Notes: generated by a model from the sequence alone, not told the origin. A stretch of 64,000 bases of DNA from Lautropia sp. (GCA_030528325.1 JAUMZD010000013.1:1-64000); one strand, 5' to 3'; counted from the stretch's first letter, positions 9,046 through 17,203 are shown. A program made the numbers and translations.

Positions 9046-10128
9046 ATGTTACGTTCGAAGGTTTGTCCGCGCCCGTTTGCCGACGCCATGTTTGAGGTTT
9101 CATTCCGTCTTCACACTGTCAAGTGCCATTCGTCGGTTGGGGCGGAGGGCCGCGTTGCGTGGTGGCAGCCGGCCCGGCGCGCCGGGTGGTTGAGGCGGTT
9201 GAGGTGGTGTGTGCTGCCACGCGTCCTGGCCAGTCTGATGGTGGCGGTGGCCGGGCAGGTGTCGGCATCGCAGGCCAAGCCAGCGGCGCCACGGCGTATC
9301 GTGTCGCTGCTGCCCTCGCTGACCGAATCGGTCTGTGTGCTGGGGGCGTGCGGGCAGCTGGTCGGGGTCGATCGGCACAGCAACTGGCCGGCCTCGGTTC
9401 GGAATCTTCCCCGTCTTGGCACCCACCCGCAGCCGAGCGCGGAGGCGATCATCGCCCTGCGTCCGGATCTGGTGCTGCTGTCGGCATCGCATGCCCACGG
9501 GCCGCTGGCGGCCCGCCTGAAACGGCTCGGTATCCAGGTGCTGAGCCTGTCGCCCGAATCCTATGAAGACATCGGCAGGGTTCTTGCTGCGCTGGCGCCA
9601 GCGCTGGGTGTGCCGGCCGACAAGGCCACGAGGCTCTGGGATGAGATCGGGCAGCAGGTGGCACAGGCGGCGGCTTCGATGCCGGCGGTGGCCCGCGGGC
9701 TGCGTACCTACGTCGAGGTGGATCCGGCCCCCTATGTGGCTGGGCCGCGCTCGTTCATGGGGCAGTTGCTGACACGGCTGGGGCTGAGCAATGTCGTGAC
9801 GGCCGAGGTAGCCAGTGGCCGGGCCTTTGTCCGGCTGAGCCGGGAATGGGTGTTGCAGGCCGACCCGGACCTCATGATGGTGAGCGATCCGGCGGAAGGC
9901 GGCCTGTCGGCCCTGCGCGCGAGACCCGGCTGGGGGCGCCTGCGCGCGCTCAAGGCCGGACACGTCTGCCTGTTCAGCGGGGAGGCGCTGGACGTGCTGG
10001 TGCGGCCGGGGCCACGGGTGGCGGAAGGGGCGAGGCTGATGCGAGATTGTGCCCGGCGGCATGTTCCAGCAGATGCTGCGGAGCCTCATCAACGGAACGG
10101 CGAGGCTCCTGGGACTGACATGCCGTAA
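9046..10128 (+). CDS. btuF: BtuF-like periplasmic cobalamin-binding protein
   Basis: A periplasmic binding protein of the BtuF/FhuD class, which hands vitamin B12 or cobinamide to an ABC importer. The mature part begins about RRIVSLLPSLTESVCVLG (the BtuF opening) and continues with VGVDRHSNWP, LGTHPQPSAEAIIALRPDLVL and the closing GHVCLFSGEALDVLVRPGP. The signal peptide is the hydrophobic stretch around residues 60-77 (counted from 9046), so the true start may be ATG 9088 or a TTG/GTG near 9190-9220; the 5' end given is the longest option. No BtuC or BtuD gene is adjacent, but the cob genes start 1.5 kb downstream, so a role in corrinoid salvage is a context-supported inference. Confidence 0.72.
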   Translation: MLRSKVCPRPFADAMFEVSFRLHTVKCHSSVGAEGRVAWWQPARRAGWLRRLRWCVLPRVLASLMVAVAGQVSASQAKPAAPRRIVSLLPSLTESVCVLGACGQLVGVDRHSNWPASVRNLPRLGTHPQPSAEAIIALRPDLVLLSASHAHGPLAARLKRLGIQVLSLSPESYEDIGRVLAALAPALGVPADKATRLWDEIGQQVAQAAASMPAVARGLRTYVEVDPAPYVAGPRSFMGQLLTRLGLSNVVTAEVASGRAFVRLSREWVLQADPDLMMVSDPAEGGLSALRARPGWGRLRALKAGHVCLFSGEALDVLVRPGPRVAEGARLMRDCARRHVPADAAEPHQRNGEAPGTDMP

Positions 10129-10240
10129 GGTTCGGTCGTGGCGAAGGATCCGCAGTCCTGAGGTCGGGCACGGCGCGGCTTGCACGGCCTTGCATATTGT
10201 TTTACTAATTTAGACTTTTCTCAACTCGGGAGTCTCTTCC

Positions 10241-10666
10241 ATGAAAAAGTCCATCGCACTTGCTGCATTGTCACTGGCTTGCGTCACGGCGGCACAGGCT
10301 GAAGAACTGTTCGTCTCGATTCATGCCGCCACCCCCATGGCGCAGGGGGCCGGTCTGGTGCTGGCGGGTCAGGCGCTGGAACAGAAGGCGGCGGTGCGCG
10401 TGCTGCTGTGCGATGCGGCAGGGGATATCGCCCTGAGCCAGGTGGATGCGGCCAAACCGCAAGCCATCCTGAAACCCCGCAATGTCACGCCCCAGCAGAT
10501 GCTGCAGGGCCTGATCAAGGGCGGCGCGAAGGTGGAAGTTTGCGCGCTCTACCTGCCCAACACCGGCAAGCAGCCCTCCGACCTGTTGCCAGGCGTGACG
10601 CCGGCCAAACCGGCTGATGTCGCGGCTCACCTGCTCAAGCCGGGCGTGAAGACGCTGGCGTTCTGA
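10241..10666 (+). CDS. DsrE-family periplasmic protein
   Basis: A 141-residue protein with a clear signal peptide (MKKSIALAALSLACVTAAQA). The rest matches the DsrE/DsrF-like fold: VSIHAATPMAQGAGLVLAGQAL, AVRVLLCDAAG, and VEVCALYLPN with the usual late cysteine. DsrE-like proteins take part in sulfur relay in some systems, but many are uncharacterised, and no sulfur-oxidation genes are nearby. GGGAG sits about 9 bases before ATG 10241. It lies between the BtuF-like gene and vapBC, and a functional link to either is not evident. Confidence 0.72.
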   Translation: MKKSIALAALSLACVTAAQAEELFVSIHAATPMAQGAGLVLAGQALEQKAAVRVLLCDAAGDIALSQVDAAKPQAILKPRNVTPQQMLQGLIKGGAKVEVCALYLPNTGKQPSDLLPGVTPAKPADVAAHLLKPGVKTLAF

Positions 10667-10782
10667 GTCGTCGCCAAGGCTGTCGCTCTGTGCTGATCCG
10701 GCTTCCCTGGAGCTTGGGGGGTAGGGGCCGGATCCGTTCAGGGGCCTGAAAGCGCGCTGAGGTGAGATGGCGGGCGCGCTGA

Positions 10783-11208
10783 TCAAGACTGCTGGGTGGA
10801 AGTGGCGTTTGCGTGGATCAGCCGGGCGCCCGGATGTCTGGCCATCCGCCTGTCGAAGGTGGCGGTATGGGCACAGCCTGCCTGCCGGTGGCGCACGATG
10901 ATCAGGCAGTCTGCAAAACCGGTGGGTCCTTCCCTGAAGGTATTGACGGCTTCATGAAGTACCGGGCGATCACTGAAAGCAAAAACGGCGACGGACAGTA
11001 TCCAGTCCAGCATCCTGAGCAGATCGGTTTTCTCGACGTGATAGCTGCGTTGGAGCACCCAGATGGTTTCGACCAGCACGATGTCGTCAATGAAAACGGC
11101 ACCTGGTGTACCGTCCAGGGACAGCAGCAACCGTTGTGCAGCCTGGGTCTGAAGGTCATCATCACCGATCAGCAGTCTGACGAGGACGTTCGTGTCCAGT
11201 CCGATCAT
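10783..11208 (-). CDS. vapC: PIN-domain ribonuclease toxin
   Basis: A 141-residue PIN-domain protein, the endoribonuclease half of a VapBC toxin-antitoxin module. The acidic metal-binding set is complete: D5 (GLDTNVLVR), E47 (VLVETIW), D100 (GFADCLI) and D119 (TFDRR). Its start overlaps the stop of the upstream antitoxin gene by 4 bp (ATGA), so the two are translationally coupled. Substrate RNA cannot be told from sequence; VapC toxins usually cut initiator tRNA or the sarcin-ricin loop. Confidence 0.88.
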   Translation of the reverse strand: MIGLDTNVLVRLLIGDDDLQTQAAQRLLLSLDGTPGAVFIDDIVLVETIWVLQRSYHVEKTDLLRMLDWILSVAVFAFSDRPVLHEAVNTFREGPTGFADCLIIVRHRQAGCAHTATFDRRMARHPGARLIHANATSTQQS

Positions 11209-11489
11209 GTTGGTTGACCATCAGGTCTGGGAAGGTGCTGATCGGCCGCCTCGAATCGTGCGGATGCTGCCTCCGCAATAGCCTCGTCCATCGCTTCGGG
11301 ACTGATGGCTTTGCGGCTAGGCTTCTTCAGCATGCCAAAGATGTCTTTGACAGAGCGGTTGATGGGGCGAGCCTGGATGACTCCATCGACGATCGCGAAG
11401 TCAAGTTGTGTGCCGGTTGTGATGGCGAGCTGATCGCGGATGCTTTTGGGCAGTGTGATCTGTCCCTTACTGGTCACGGTGGCAAGCAT
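11205..11489 (-). CDS. vapB: AbrB/MazE-family antitoxin
   Basis: A 94-residue protein whose N-terminal half is a SpoVT/AbrB swapped-hairpin DNA-binding domain (TVTSKGQITLPKSIRDQL). The C-terminal half (SVKDIFGMLKKPSRK onward) is an acidic and Ala-rich tail of the kind that wraps the PIN toxin. It is first in the vapBC operon, and such antitoxins typically repress their own promoter together with the toxin. Confidence 0.88.
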   Translation of the reverse strand: MLATVTSKGQITLPKSIRDQLAITTGTQLDFAIVDGVIQARPINRSVKDIFGMLKKPSRKAISPEAMDEAIAEAASARFEAADQHLPRPDGQPT

Positions 11490-11538
11490 GATGAACGGAC
11501 TCTCTTCCAGGTTGAGGTTTTCATGCTATCAGGGTTTC

Positions 11539-11561
11539 CTTACCTTTTGTTGAATGTAAGG
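11539..11561 (-). promoter_or_regulatory. Possible vapBC operator (inverted repeat)
   Basis: CCTTAC at 11539-11544 and GTAAGG at 11556-11561 form an inverted repeat with an 11-base spacer, about 50 bp upstream of the vapB start. On the minus strand it overlaps a weak promoter (TTCAAC, 17 bases, TGATAG). VapB-type antitoxins bind inverted repeats over their own promoter. This is an inference from position only. Confidence 0.35.
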
Positions 11562-11664
11562 CATCTGGCGTCATAGGTTCGTGATGACGTCGATCGTCGC
11601 TTCCATCGGTTATGCTCCCGGGGCAGAAGCCCATGTCCGGATGCAGGCCTGATGGTCTCGATCA

Positions 11665-12252
11665 ATGGAGCAAAAGAACAGCATGCAGGTAGAAGAACCC
11701 CCACGCGAGCGCCCCTACGACAAGCCGGAAGGCGAGCGGCGCGGCCTCATCATCGTCAACACGGGTGATGGCAAGGGCAAGAGCACGGCGGCTTTCGGGC
11801 TGGCGATGCGGGCGCATGGGCGAGGCAAGGCGGTGCATGTCTATCAGTTCATGAAGGTGCCGAGTGCGCGCTTTGGCGAGCATCGGGTCTTCGAGCAGCT
11901 GGGCATCCCGATCGAGGGGCTGGGCGATGGCTTCAGCTGGAAGAGTCAGGATCTGGAGCGCTCGGCGCAGCTGGCCCGGGATGGCTGGGCGCGTGCGCGT
12001 GAGAAGATCCTGGGTGGCGAGCATTTCATGGTGGTGCTCGACGAGATCACCTATCCGCTGATCTACGGCTGGCTGCCGCTGGAGCCGGTGCTGGAGACGC
12101 TGAAGAACCGGCCGGCGCATGTGCATGTGGTGCTGACGGGGCGCCGTTGTCCGCCGGAGATCATCGAGCTGGCCGATACGGTCACCGAGATGACGAAGAT
12201 CAAGCATGCCTTCGAGGCCGGTGTGCCGGCGCAGCGCGGGATCGAGGATTGA
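11665..12252 (+). CDS. cobO: Cob(I)alamin / corrinoid adenosyltransferase
   Basis: A 195-residue CobO/CobA/BtuR-type ATP:corrinoid adenosyltransferase, which attaches the 5'-deoxyadenosyl ligand to cobalt. The P-loop TGDGKGKST is at 33-41, followed by the family motifs HVYQFMK, GLGDGFSW and VVLDEITYPL, and VVLTGR near the end. The basic Pro/Glu-rich N-terminus before RRGLIIV is normal for the family. The start is ATG 11665 or ATG 11683; neither has an ideal ribosome site. Its stop overlaps the cobQ start by one base (TGATG). It is the first gene of the rightward cobalamin block. Confidence 0.93.
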   Translation: MEQKNSMQVEEPPRERPYDKPEGERRGLIIVNTGDGKGKSTAAFGLAMRAHGRGKAVHVYQFMKVPSARFGEHRVFEQLGIPIEGLGDGFSWKSQDLERSAQLARDGWARAREKILGGEHFMVVLDEITYPLIYGWLPLEPVLETLKNRPAHVHVVLTGRRCPPEIIELADTVTEMTKIKHAFEAGVPAQRGIED

Positions 12253-13868
12253 TGCTCGCCCGCTGCGTGATGGTGCTCGGCACGACGAGCGGGGCGGGCA
12301 AGAGCTGGATTGCCACGGCCCTGTGCCGCTGGTATGCGCGGCAGGGCTTGCGGGTGGCGCCTTTCAAGGCGCAGAACATGAGCAACAACGCGCGGGTGGT
12401 GGCTGGCGGCGAGATTGGCAGTGCGCAGTATTTTCAGGCGCTGGCGGCCGGGGTGGAGCCGACGGTGCAGATGAATCCGCTGCTGCTGAAGCCCGAGGCC
12501 GACACGCGCAGCCAGGTGATCCTGCTGGGGCAGGTCAGCGCCGAACTGACGGCGCTGCCGTGGCGCAGCCGCTATCCGCATACGTGGCCGATCATCGCGC
12601 GCACGCTGGACGAGCTGCGACGTCAATACGACGTGATCGTGATCGAGGGCGCAGGCTCGCCCGCCGAGATCAACCTGCAGAGCACGGATGTGGTGAACAT
12701 GCGGGTGGCCCGGCATGTGGGGGCAGCCTGTCTGCTCGTGTCGGACATCGATCGGGGCGGGGCCTTTGCGCATCTGTATGGCACCTGGGCGCTGATGCCC
12801 GAAGCCGATCGCAAGCTGCTGAAGGGCTTCGTGCTCAACCGCTTTCGGGGGGATGCCAGCCTGCTGGCGCCGGCGCCGCAGAGGCTTGAAGAGATGACCG
12901 GCGTGCCGGTGGTGGCGACCGTGCCGATGTGGGCCGGACATGGCCTGCCGGAAGAGGACGGCTGGTTCCAGTACCGGGATCGGGCTCAGGGGCATGGCGA
13001 GGGTGTTGTGCGCCAGATCGCGCTGATCGCCCCGCCGCGTATCAGCAACCTGGACGAATTCCAGCCGCTGGCGTCGGTGCCGGGTGTGCGTCTGGTGATG
13101 GTGCGGGATGGGGCCTCGCTACCGGCACTGTCGGCATCGGACTGGATCATCCTGCCCGGTTCGAAGCATACGAGCAGCGATCTGGCCTGGCTGAAACGCC
13201 AGCGGCTCGATGACTGGGTGCGCTCGCATGTCGCGCAGGGTGGTGCGGTTCTGGGCATCTGCGGTGGCCTTCAGATGCTGGGCCGTGTGCTGCATGACCC
13301 GCATGGTGTGGATGGCGAGGCGGCAGGGCTTGCCCTGCTGCCGCTCGAAACCATCTTCGAGCCGGAGAAGGCGCTTCGTCGGCGAACCCTGTCATTTGGT
13401 GCCATACCACCCGGGCCGTGGGCTGCCCTGTCGGGGCTGCCAGTGTCCGGCTATGAAATCCATCAGGGCCGCACCCGGATCGTCGAAGCCGTGTCCTGGC
13501 GGGGAGAGGTGGCCGGCCACGGACAGGGGCCTGGCGGAGGGGGGCATCCCGAGGGCGAGGGTGCTGCTGTTGCGCCATGGGCCCCGACGGGGGCCGGGCG
13601 AGACGGGGTGCTCCGCTCGATCACTGATCCTGTGTGGGTGAGCACCCCGGGGGAAGTCACCCCGGTGCTGCCGGACGACCTGGGCTGGTGTGATGCCAGC
13701 GGTCGGGTGCTGGGCATCTACCTGCACGGTCTTTTCGAGAATGATCAGGTGTTGCGCACGCTGTTCGGGGCCTCCGGCCGGCCGTGGCTCGACGTGTTCG
13801 ACGGGTTGGCCGACCATCTGGACGCCAGTTTCGAGCTGGGGGTACTGGCCGGACTGATCGGGGACTGA
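12252..13868 (+). CDS. cobQ: Cobyric acid synthase
   Basis: A 538-residue glutamine-dependent amidase that amidates adenosylcobyrinate a,c-diamide at four positions to give adenosylcobyric acid. The N-terminal dethiobiotin-synthetase-like ATPase domain has the P-loop GTTSGAGKS at 10-18 and NNARVV; the C-terminal class I glutamine amidotransferase domain has nucleophile C337 (GICGGLQML), YEIHQGRT at 401-408 and H492 (YLHGLFEN). Residues about 416-455 are a Gly/Pro/Ala-rich insert not expected in the family. The start ATG 12252 overlaps the cobO stop. With CobO, CobT and CobS it lets imported or precursor corrinoid be completed. Confidence 0.94.
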   Translation: MLARCVMVLGTTSGAGKSWIATALCRWYARQGLRVAPFKAQNMSNNARVVAGGEIGSAQYFQALAAGVEPTVQMNPLLLKPEADTRSQVILLGQVSAELTALPWRSRYPHTWPIIARTLDELRRQYDVIVIEGAGSPAEINLQSTDVVNMRVARHVGAACLLVSDIDRGGAFAHLYGTWALMPEADRKLLKGFVLNRFRGDASLLAPAPQRLEEMTGVPVVATVPMWAGHGLPEEDGWFQYRDRAQGHGEGVVRQIALIAPPRISNLDEFQPLASVPGVRLVMVRDGASLPALSASDWIILPGSKHTSSDLAWLKRQRLDDWVRSHVAQGGAVLGICGGLQMLGRVLHDPHGVDGEAAGLALLPLETIFEPEKALRRRTLSFGAIPPGPWAALSGLPVSGYEIHQGRTRIVEAVSWRGEVAGHGQGPGGGGHPEGEGAAVAPWAPTGAGRDGVLRSITDPVWVSTPGEVTPVLPDDLGWCDASGRVLGIYLHGLFENDQVLRTLFGASGRPWLDVFDGLADHLDASFELGVLAGLIGD

Positions 13869-14068
13869 CCACAAGGTTGATCGGAGGCTGATCGGGAGAC
13901 GGCGGCCAGCATGGCATGCAGGCGAGGGCCGCGCGCGATGCGTGGCCTTGCCCTCTATACTGTCGGGCAGCCGGCTTGTCGGGCAGAAGCGCTCTGTCGG
14001 GGGCGAACGACGGGGCTCCTCCGTCTTCCGTCATCCCTGATCAGGCAGCAGGCTCGTGTCCGGCTTGG

Positions 14069-14115
14069 AGCGTGTCATGAACTTGTTCTTCCCGCGAACA
14101 AGTTCATGACACGCT
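14069..14115. repeat. Perfect 20-bp inverted repeat upstream of cobT
   Basis: Left arm 14069-14088 and right arm 14096-14115 are exact reverse complements, separated by the 7-base loop TTCCCGC. The arms contain GTGTCATGAACTTGTTC. No T tract follows on either strand. It sits 200 bp after cobQ and 43 bp before the preferred cobT start, so it may end cobQ transcription, act as a leader structure for cobT, or bind a protein. Confidence 0.75.
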
Positions 14116-14158
14116 TCAACATCCGATCCTCCTGAACGTGTCAAGGAAGCCTACCCTG

Positions 14159-15226
14159 ATGTCTGCCCCGAACTCTGCAACGACCTTCGATGACATGCCC
14201 GATATTGTCCCCAGACTCGATGGAGAGGTGGCACGGCGTATTCAGGGCCGGCTCGATGCGCAGGCGCGCCCGCCCGGCTCGCTGGGCAGGCTGGAGGCGC
14301 TGGCGGTGCGGATCGCGCAGATCCTGGGCACGGATGAACCGCGGCTGGAGCAGCCGGTGATGCTGCTGTGTGCTGGCGATCATGGGCTGGTGGCACAGGG
14401 GGTGTCGGCCTGGCCCTCCACGGTGACGACGCTGATGATGCAGACGATCCTGGCCGGTGACGCGACGGTGAGCGTGCTGGCACGCCAGCATGGCCTGGCG
14501 CTGACGGTGGTGGATTGCGGGGTCGTGCAGCCGCTGCCGGCGCAGCCCGGGCTGGTGCTGCGATCGCTGGGCGCCGGCACGGCTGATGCCAGTCAGCAGC
14601 CGGCCATGACGATGGCGCAGTGCCGGCAGGCGATCCGAAACGGGCGTGAGCTGGTGGCCGGGCTGCCTGGCAATGCGGTGCTGCTGGGCGAGATGGGCAT
14701 CGGCAATACCTCGCCTGCCTCGCTGCTGCTCGCACGGCTGGCCGGTCTGCCGGTCGGGCAGGTGGTGGGGCCTGGGGCCGGACATACGCCGGAGGGCCTG
14801 GCGCACAAGCAGGCGGTACTGGCCGCCACGCTGAAGCGGCATGCGGACGTGACCGATCCGCTGGCGGTGCTGGCCACCCTGGGGGGATTCGAGATTGCGA
14901 CGATGGTCGGCATCGTGTTGCAGGCAGCGCTTGAACATCGGGTGATCGTCGTGGATGGCTTCATCACGAGTGCGGCGGTGCTGGTGGCGTCCCGGCTGCA
15001 ACCGGCAGTGCTGGATTGTTGCGTGTTCTCGCATGTGTCGGCCGAGCCGGGGCACCGGCTGATGCTGGCGTCGATGCAGGCGGAGCCGTTGCTTGAGTTC
15101 GACATGCGGTTGGGCGAAGGTTCGGGCGCTGCGATGGTCTGGCCGCTGCTCGAATCCGCCTGCCGGGTGCTGAATGAGGTGGCGATGCTGGAGACGGTGC
15201 TGTCACGTGCAGTGCCTGCCGCATGA
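14159..15226 (+). CDS. cobT: Nicotinate-nucleotide-dimethylbenzimidazole phosphoribosyltransferase
   Basis: A 355-residue CobT that makes alpha-ribazole phosphate from the lower-ligand base and NaMN. Family landmarks are RPPGSLGRLE, LLCAGDHG, GEMGIGNTS, GPGAGHTPEG and the catalytic glutamate E320 in GEGSGAAM. The preferred start is ATG 14159, preceded by AAGGA at 10 bases; a GTG at 14138 in the same frame is less likely. The final codons overlap the cobS start by 4 bp (ATGA), so the two are coupled. Length and motifs are normal for the family. Confidence 0.95.
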   Translation: MSAPNSATTFDDMPDIVPRLDGEVARRIQGRLDAQARPPGSLGRLEALAVRIAQILGTDEPRLEQPVMLLCAGDHGLVAQGVSAWPSTVTTLMMQTILAGDATVSVLARQHGLALTVVDCGVVQPLPAQPGLVLRSLGAGTADASQQPAMTMAQCRQAIRNGRELVAGLPGNAVLLGEMGIGNTSPASLLLARLAGLPVGQVVGPGAGHTPEGLAHKQAVLAATLKRHADVTDPLAVLATLGGFEIATMVGIVLQAALEHRVIVVDGFITSAAVLVASRLQPAVLDCCVFSHVSAEPGHRLMLASMQAEPLLEFDMRLGEGSGAAMVWPLLESACRVLNEVAMLETVLSRAVPAA

Positions 15227-16359
15227 TGGACACCTTGGGCTCTTTCCTGCGGCATTACCTGCTGGCGCTACAGTTCTTCACCCGGCTGCCGCTGCCTGCA
15301 CGGTTGATGGCGTGGGTGGGCTTCAGTCCGGCGATGATGCGGGCGGCGGCCGCGCATTTTCCGGGGGTGGGCTGGGTGGTGGGGGGCTGCTCGGCGCTGG
15401 CGCTGTGGGGGGCGTGGCAGCTGCTGTCATCGGTCGGCGCCATGCTGCCCCTGGGCGTGATCCCGGAAGCGGTGCAAGTCGGGGGGGCAGTGGTGCCGCT
15501 CGAAGGGGCTGTGCCGGGTGCTGCGGTGGGCGCTCCTGGGTCTGTGGCGGTGCCGGCTGCGTCGCTCGTACCCCTGATGCCGACGTATGTGCTGGGATGT
15601 GTGTCGGCACTGCTCGTCGTGCTTCTGTCCCTGATGGCGTCGGTCTGGCTGACCGGTGCCTTTCATGAGGACGGGCTGGCGGATGTGGGCGATGCGCTGG
15701 GTGGTTTTGCGTCCCGGGAACAGGCGCTGCGCATCATGAAGGATTCCCGGCTGGGCACCTATGGCACGATCACGCTGCTGCTCGTGGTGTCGTTGAAAAT
15801 CAGCCTGCTGTGGTTGCTGATGCTGGCGGCCGGGCTGCAGGCGACGATGATGGCGCTGCTGGCCGTCCACGTGCTGTCACGCTGGGCGCCGTTGTGGCTG
15901 ATTCGCTGGCTGCGTTATGTGGGGGCGACCGATGTCGCTGGGACGGGATCGGGCGTGCGCTCGCCCGATCCGCTGGCCGCTGCCGACACCGCGGTGGCTT
16001 CTGCGATCGCTGCCAGCACGTCGTCTTCGGCTGGCGACGTGTCTGCCGGTGCCAGCAAATCGCGCCCGATGGCGGAAGACATCAGCCGGCGGGCGCTGCT
16101 GGCGGCCGGCCTGTGGTGTCTGCCGGCGCTGCTGCTGGTGCTCGCTGCCTTCGGGGCAGGGGCGACGATGGCCCTCTGCCTGGTGGCCGTCGTGCTGACC
16201 TGGCAGCTTGGATTGTTCTTCCGGCGCCGCCTGGGCGGGGTGACAGGTGATTGCCTGGGCGCCACGCAGCAGCTGGTGGAAGTGGGCTGTCACCTGGTGC
16301 TGGTCTGGGCCGTGTTGGCGCATCTGTCGGCTGGCCTGCCAGTGGGTTCGCCGATGTGA
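15223..16359 (+). CDS. cobS: Adenosylcobinamide-GDP ribazoletransferase
   Basis: A 378-residue membrane enzyme that joins adenosylcobinamide-GDP and alpha-ribazole to give cobalamin. The diagnostic motifs are FFTRLPLP, HEDGLADVGDALGG, KDSRLGTYG and GGVTGDCLGA, with hydrophobic helices between them. The family is normally about 250 residues; the excess is two inserts, residues about 70-120 (Val/Pro/Gly/Ala) and about 243-285 (Ser/Ala/Gly), both in loops between helices. It overlaps cobT by 4 bp and ends 6 bp before cobC. Confidence 0.92.
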   Translation: MMDTLGSFLRHYLLALQFFTRLPLPARLMAWVGFSPAMMRAAAAHFPGVGWVVGGCSALALWGAWQLLSSVGAMLPLGVIPEAVQVGGAVVPLEGAVPGAAVGAPGSVAVPAASLVPLMPTYVLGCVSALLVVLLSLMASVWLTGAFHEDGLADVGDALGGFASREQALRIMKDSRLGTYGTITLLLVVSLKISLLWLLMLAAGLQATMMALLAVHVLSRWAPLWLIRWLRYVGATDVAGTGSGVRSPDPLAAADTAVASAIAASTSSSAGDVSAGASKSRPMAEDISRRALLAAGLWCLPALLLVLAAFGAGATMALCLVAVVLTWQLGLFFRRRLGGVTGDCLGATQQLVEVGCHLVLVWAVLAHLSAGLPVGSPM

Positions 16360-16365
16360 GTCTGG

Positions 16366-17118
16366 ATGAATGAGGGTGTCGTGAACCCATTGGCCATGTC
16401 CTGTCAGACCTTGTGGCTTGTTCGGCACCCCAAACCGGTGGGGGTGGAAGGGCTATGTTACGGGCGGCTGGACGTGGTGGTCGATCCGGACGAGGTGAGC
16501 CGGGTTGCCTCGACGCTCGCGGCCAGACTGCCGGCGGGGATCGCGCTGCGCTCATCACCGGCCACCCGCTGCCGGGCGCTGGCCGATGCCTTGCTGCTTT
16601 GCCGGCCGGACCTGAGGTGGCTGGGTACGTCAGCGTGGCTGGCCGAGATGGATTTCGGCGACTGGGAGGGGCGGCGATGGGCAGAGATACCGGCGGACGA
16701 GTTGCGCGCCTGGACGGATGATTTCTCCGATTACCGCGCAGGATGCACCGGTGAGAGTGTGCGGGCCTTTCTGGCGCGGATCGGGCAGGGGCTGACTTCG
16801 TGGCGGCAAGAGGAGAGGCGACCAGCGGGGCACGGGCAGATGGCACGGGTGCCTGGGCAGGCGCGTGAGGGCGAGCGCGGTCTTTGGTTCGCGCGTGGCT
16901 GCCAGCGAGGGGATGGGCGTGCGCGTAGCCGCGTGTGGGGTGGCGACCCGTTTCCAGGGCATGAAGGCGAGGTCTGGATCACACACGCTGGCGTGATGCG
17001 TGCGATCCATTGGCTGCGACAGGCAGCGCCGGGGCAGATGCCATCGGCTGATCAATGGCCTGCGATGGCGGTGGGTTATGGAGAGGCCTGGTGTCAGAAC
17101 CCGGGCGACGGGTTCTGA
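16366..17118 (+). CDS. cobC: Histidine phosphatase, probable alpha-ribazole phosphatase
   Basis: A 250-residue phosphoglycerate-mutase-like phosphatase. The nucleophile motif is LVRHPKP, the EMDFGDWEGR motif follows, and the second catalytic His is in WITHAGVMRAIH. Position directly after cobS makes alpha-ribazole-5'-phosphate (or cobalamin phosphate) the likely substrate. Residues about 145-205 are an Arg/Gly-rich insert between the core motifs that most CobC proteins lack. The stop lies inside a perfect 16-bp inverted repeat. Confidence 0.85.
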   Translation: MNEGVVNPLAMSCQTLWLVRHPKPVGVEGLCYGRLDVVVDPDEVSRVASTLAARLPAGIALRSSPATRCRALADALLLCRPDLRWLGTSAWLAEMDFGDWEGRRWAEIPADELRAWTDDFSDYRAGCTGESVRAFLARIGQGLTSWRQEERRPAGHGQMARVPGQAREGERGLWFARGCQRGDGRARSRVWGGDPFPGHEGEVWITHAGVMRAIHWLRQAAPGQMPSADQWPAMAVGYGEAWCQNPGDGF

Positions 17119-17125
17119 CACCAGG
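17087..17125. terminator. Perfect 16-bp inverted repeat over the cobC stop
   Basis: CCTGGTGTCAGAACCC at 17087-17102 pairs exactly with 17110-17125 across the 7-base loop GGGCGAC. It straddles the cobC stop at 17116-17118, between the convergent cobC and glpQ genes. There is no T tract. It has the same build (long perfect arms, 7-base loop) as the structure at 14069. Confidence 0.55.
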
Positions 17126-17149
17126 CATGTCCGTCGGCCCCTTTTGGGC

Positions 17150-17203
17150 TCCCGCTTCTTGTCTCATGGCTTGAGCCATGGGGCATCGAAGCGGGTACGA
17201 ACG
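17150..17203 (+). repeat. Dispersed palindromic repeat, copy H (core only, diverged)
   Basis: The stretch CCCGCTTCTTGTCTCATGGC through GCCATGGGGC to GGGTACGAAC aligns with the central part of copies A-C. The core stem here reads CATGGC/GCCATG where copy C has CATAGC/GCTATG, so pairing is kept although the bases differ. No ends are recognisable. Confidence 0.6.

Noticed and set aside
11490..11664. Possible cobalamin riboswitch before cobO
   Set aside because: No B12-box or four-way-junction pattern could be seen; the region is short and better explained as the vapBC control region.
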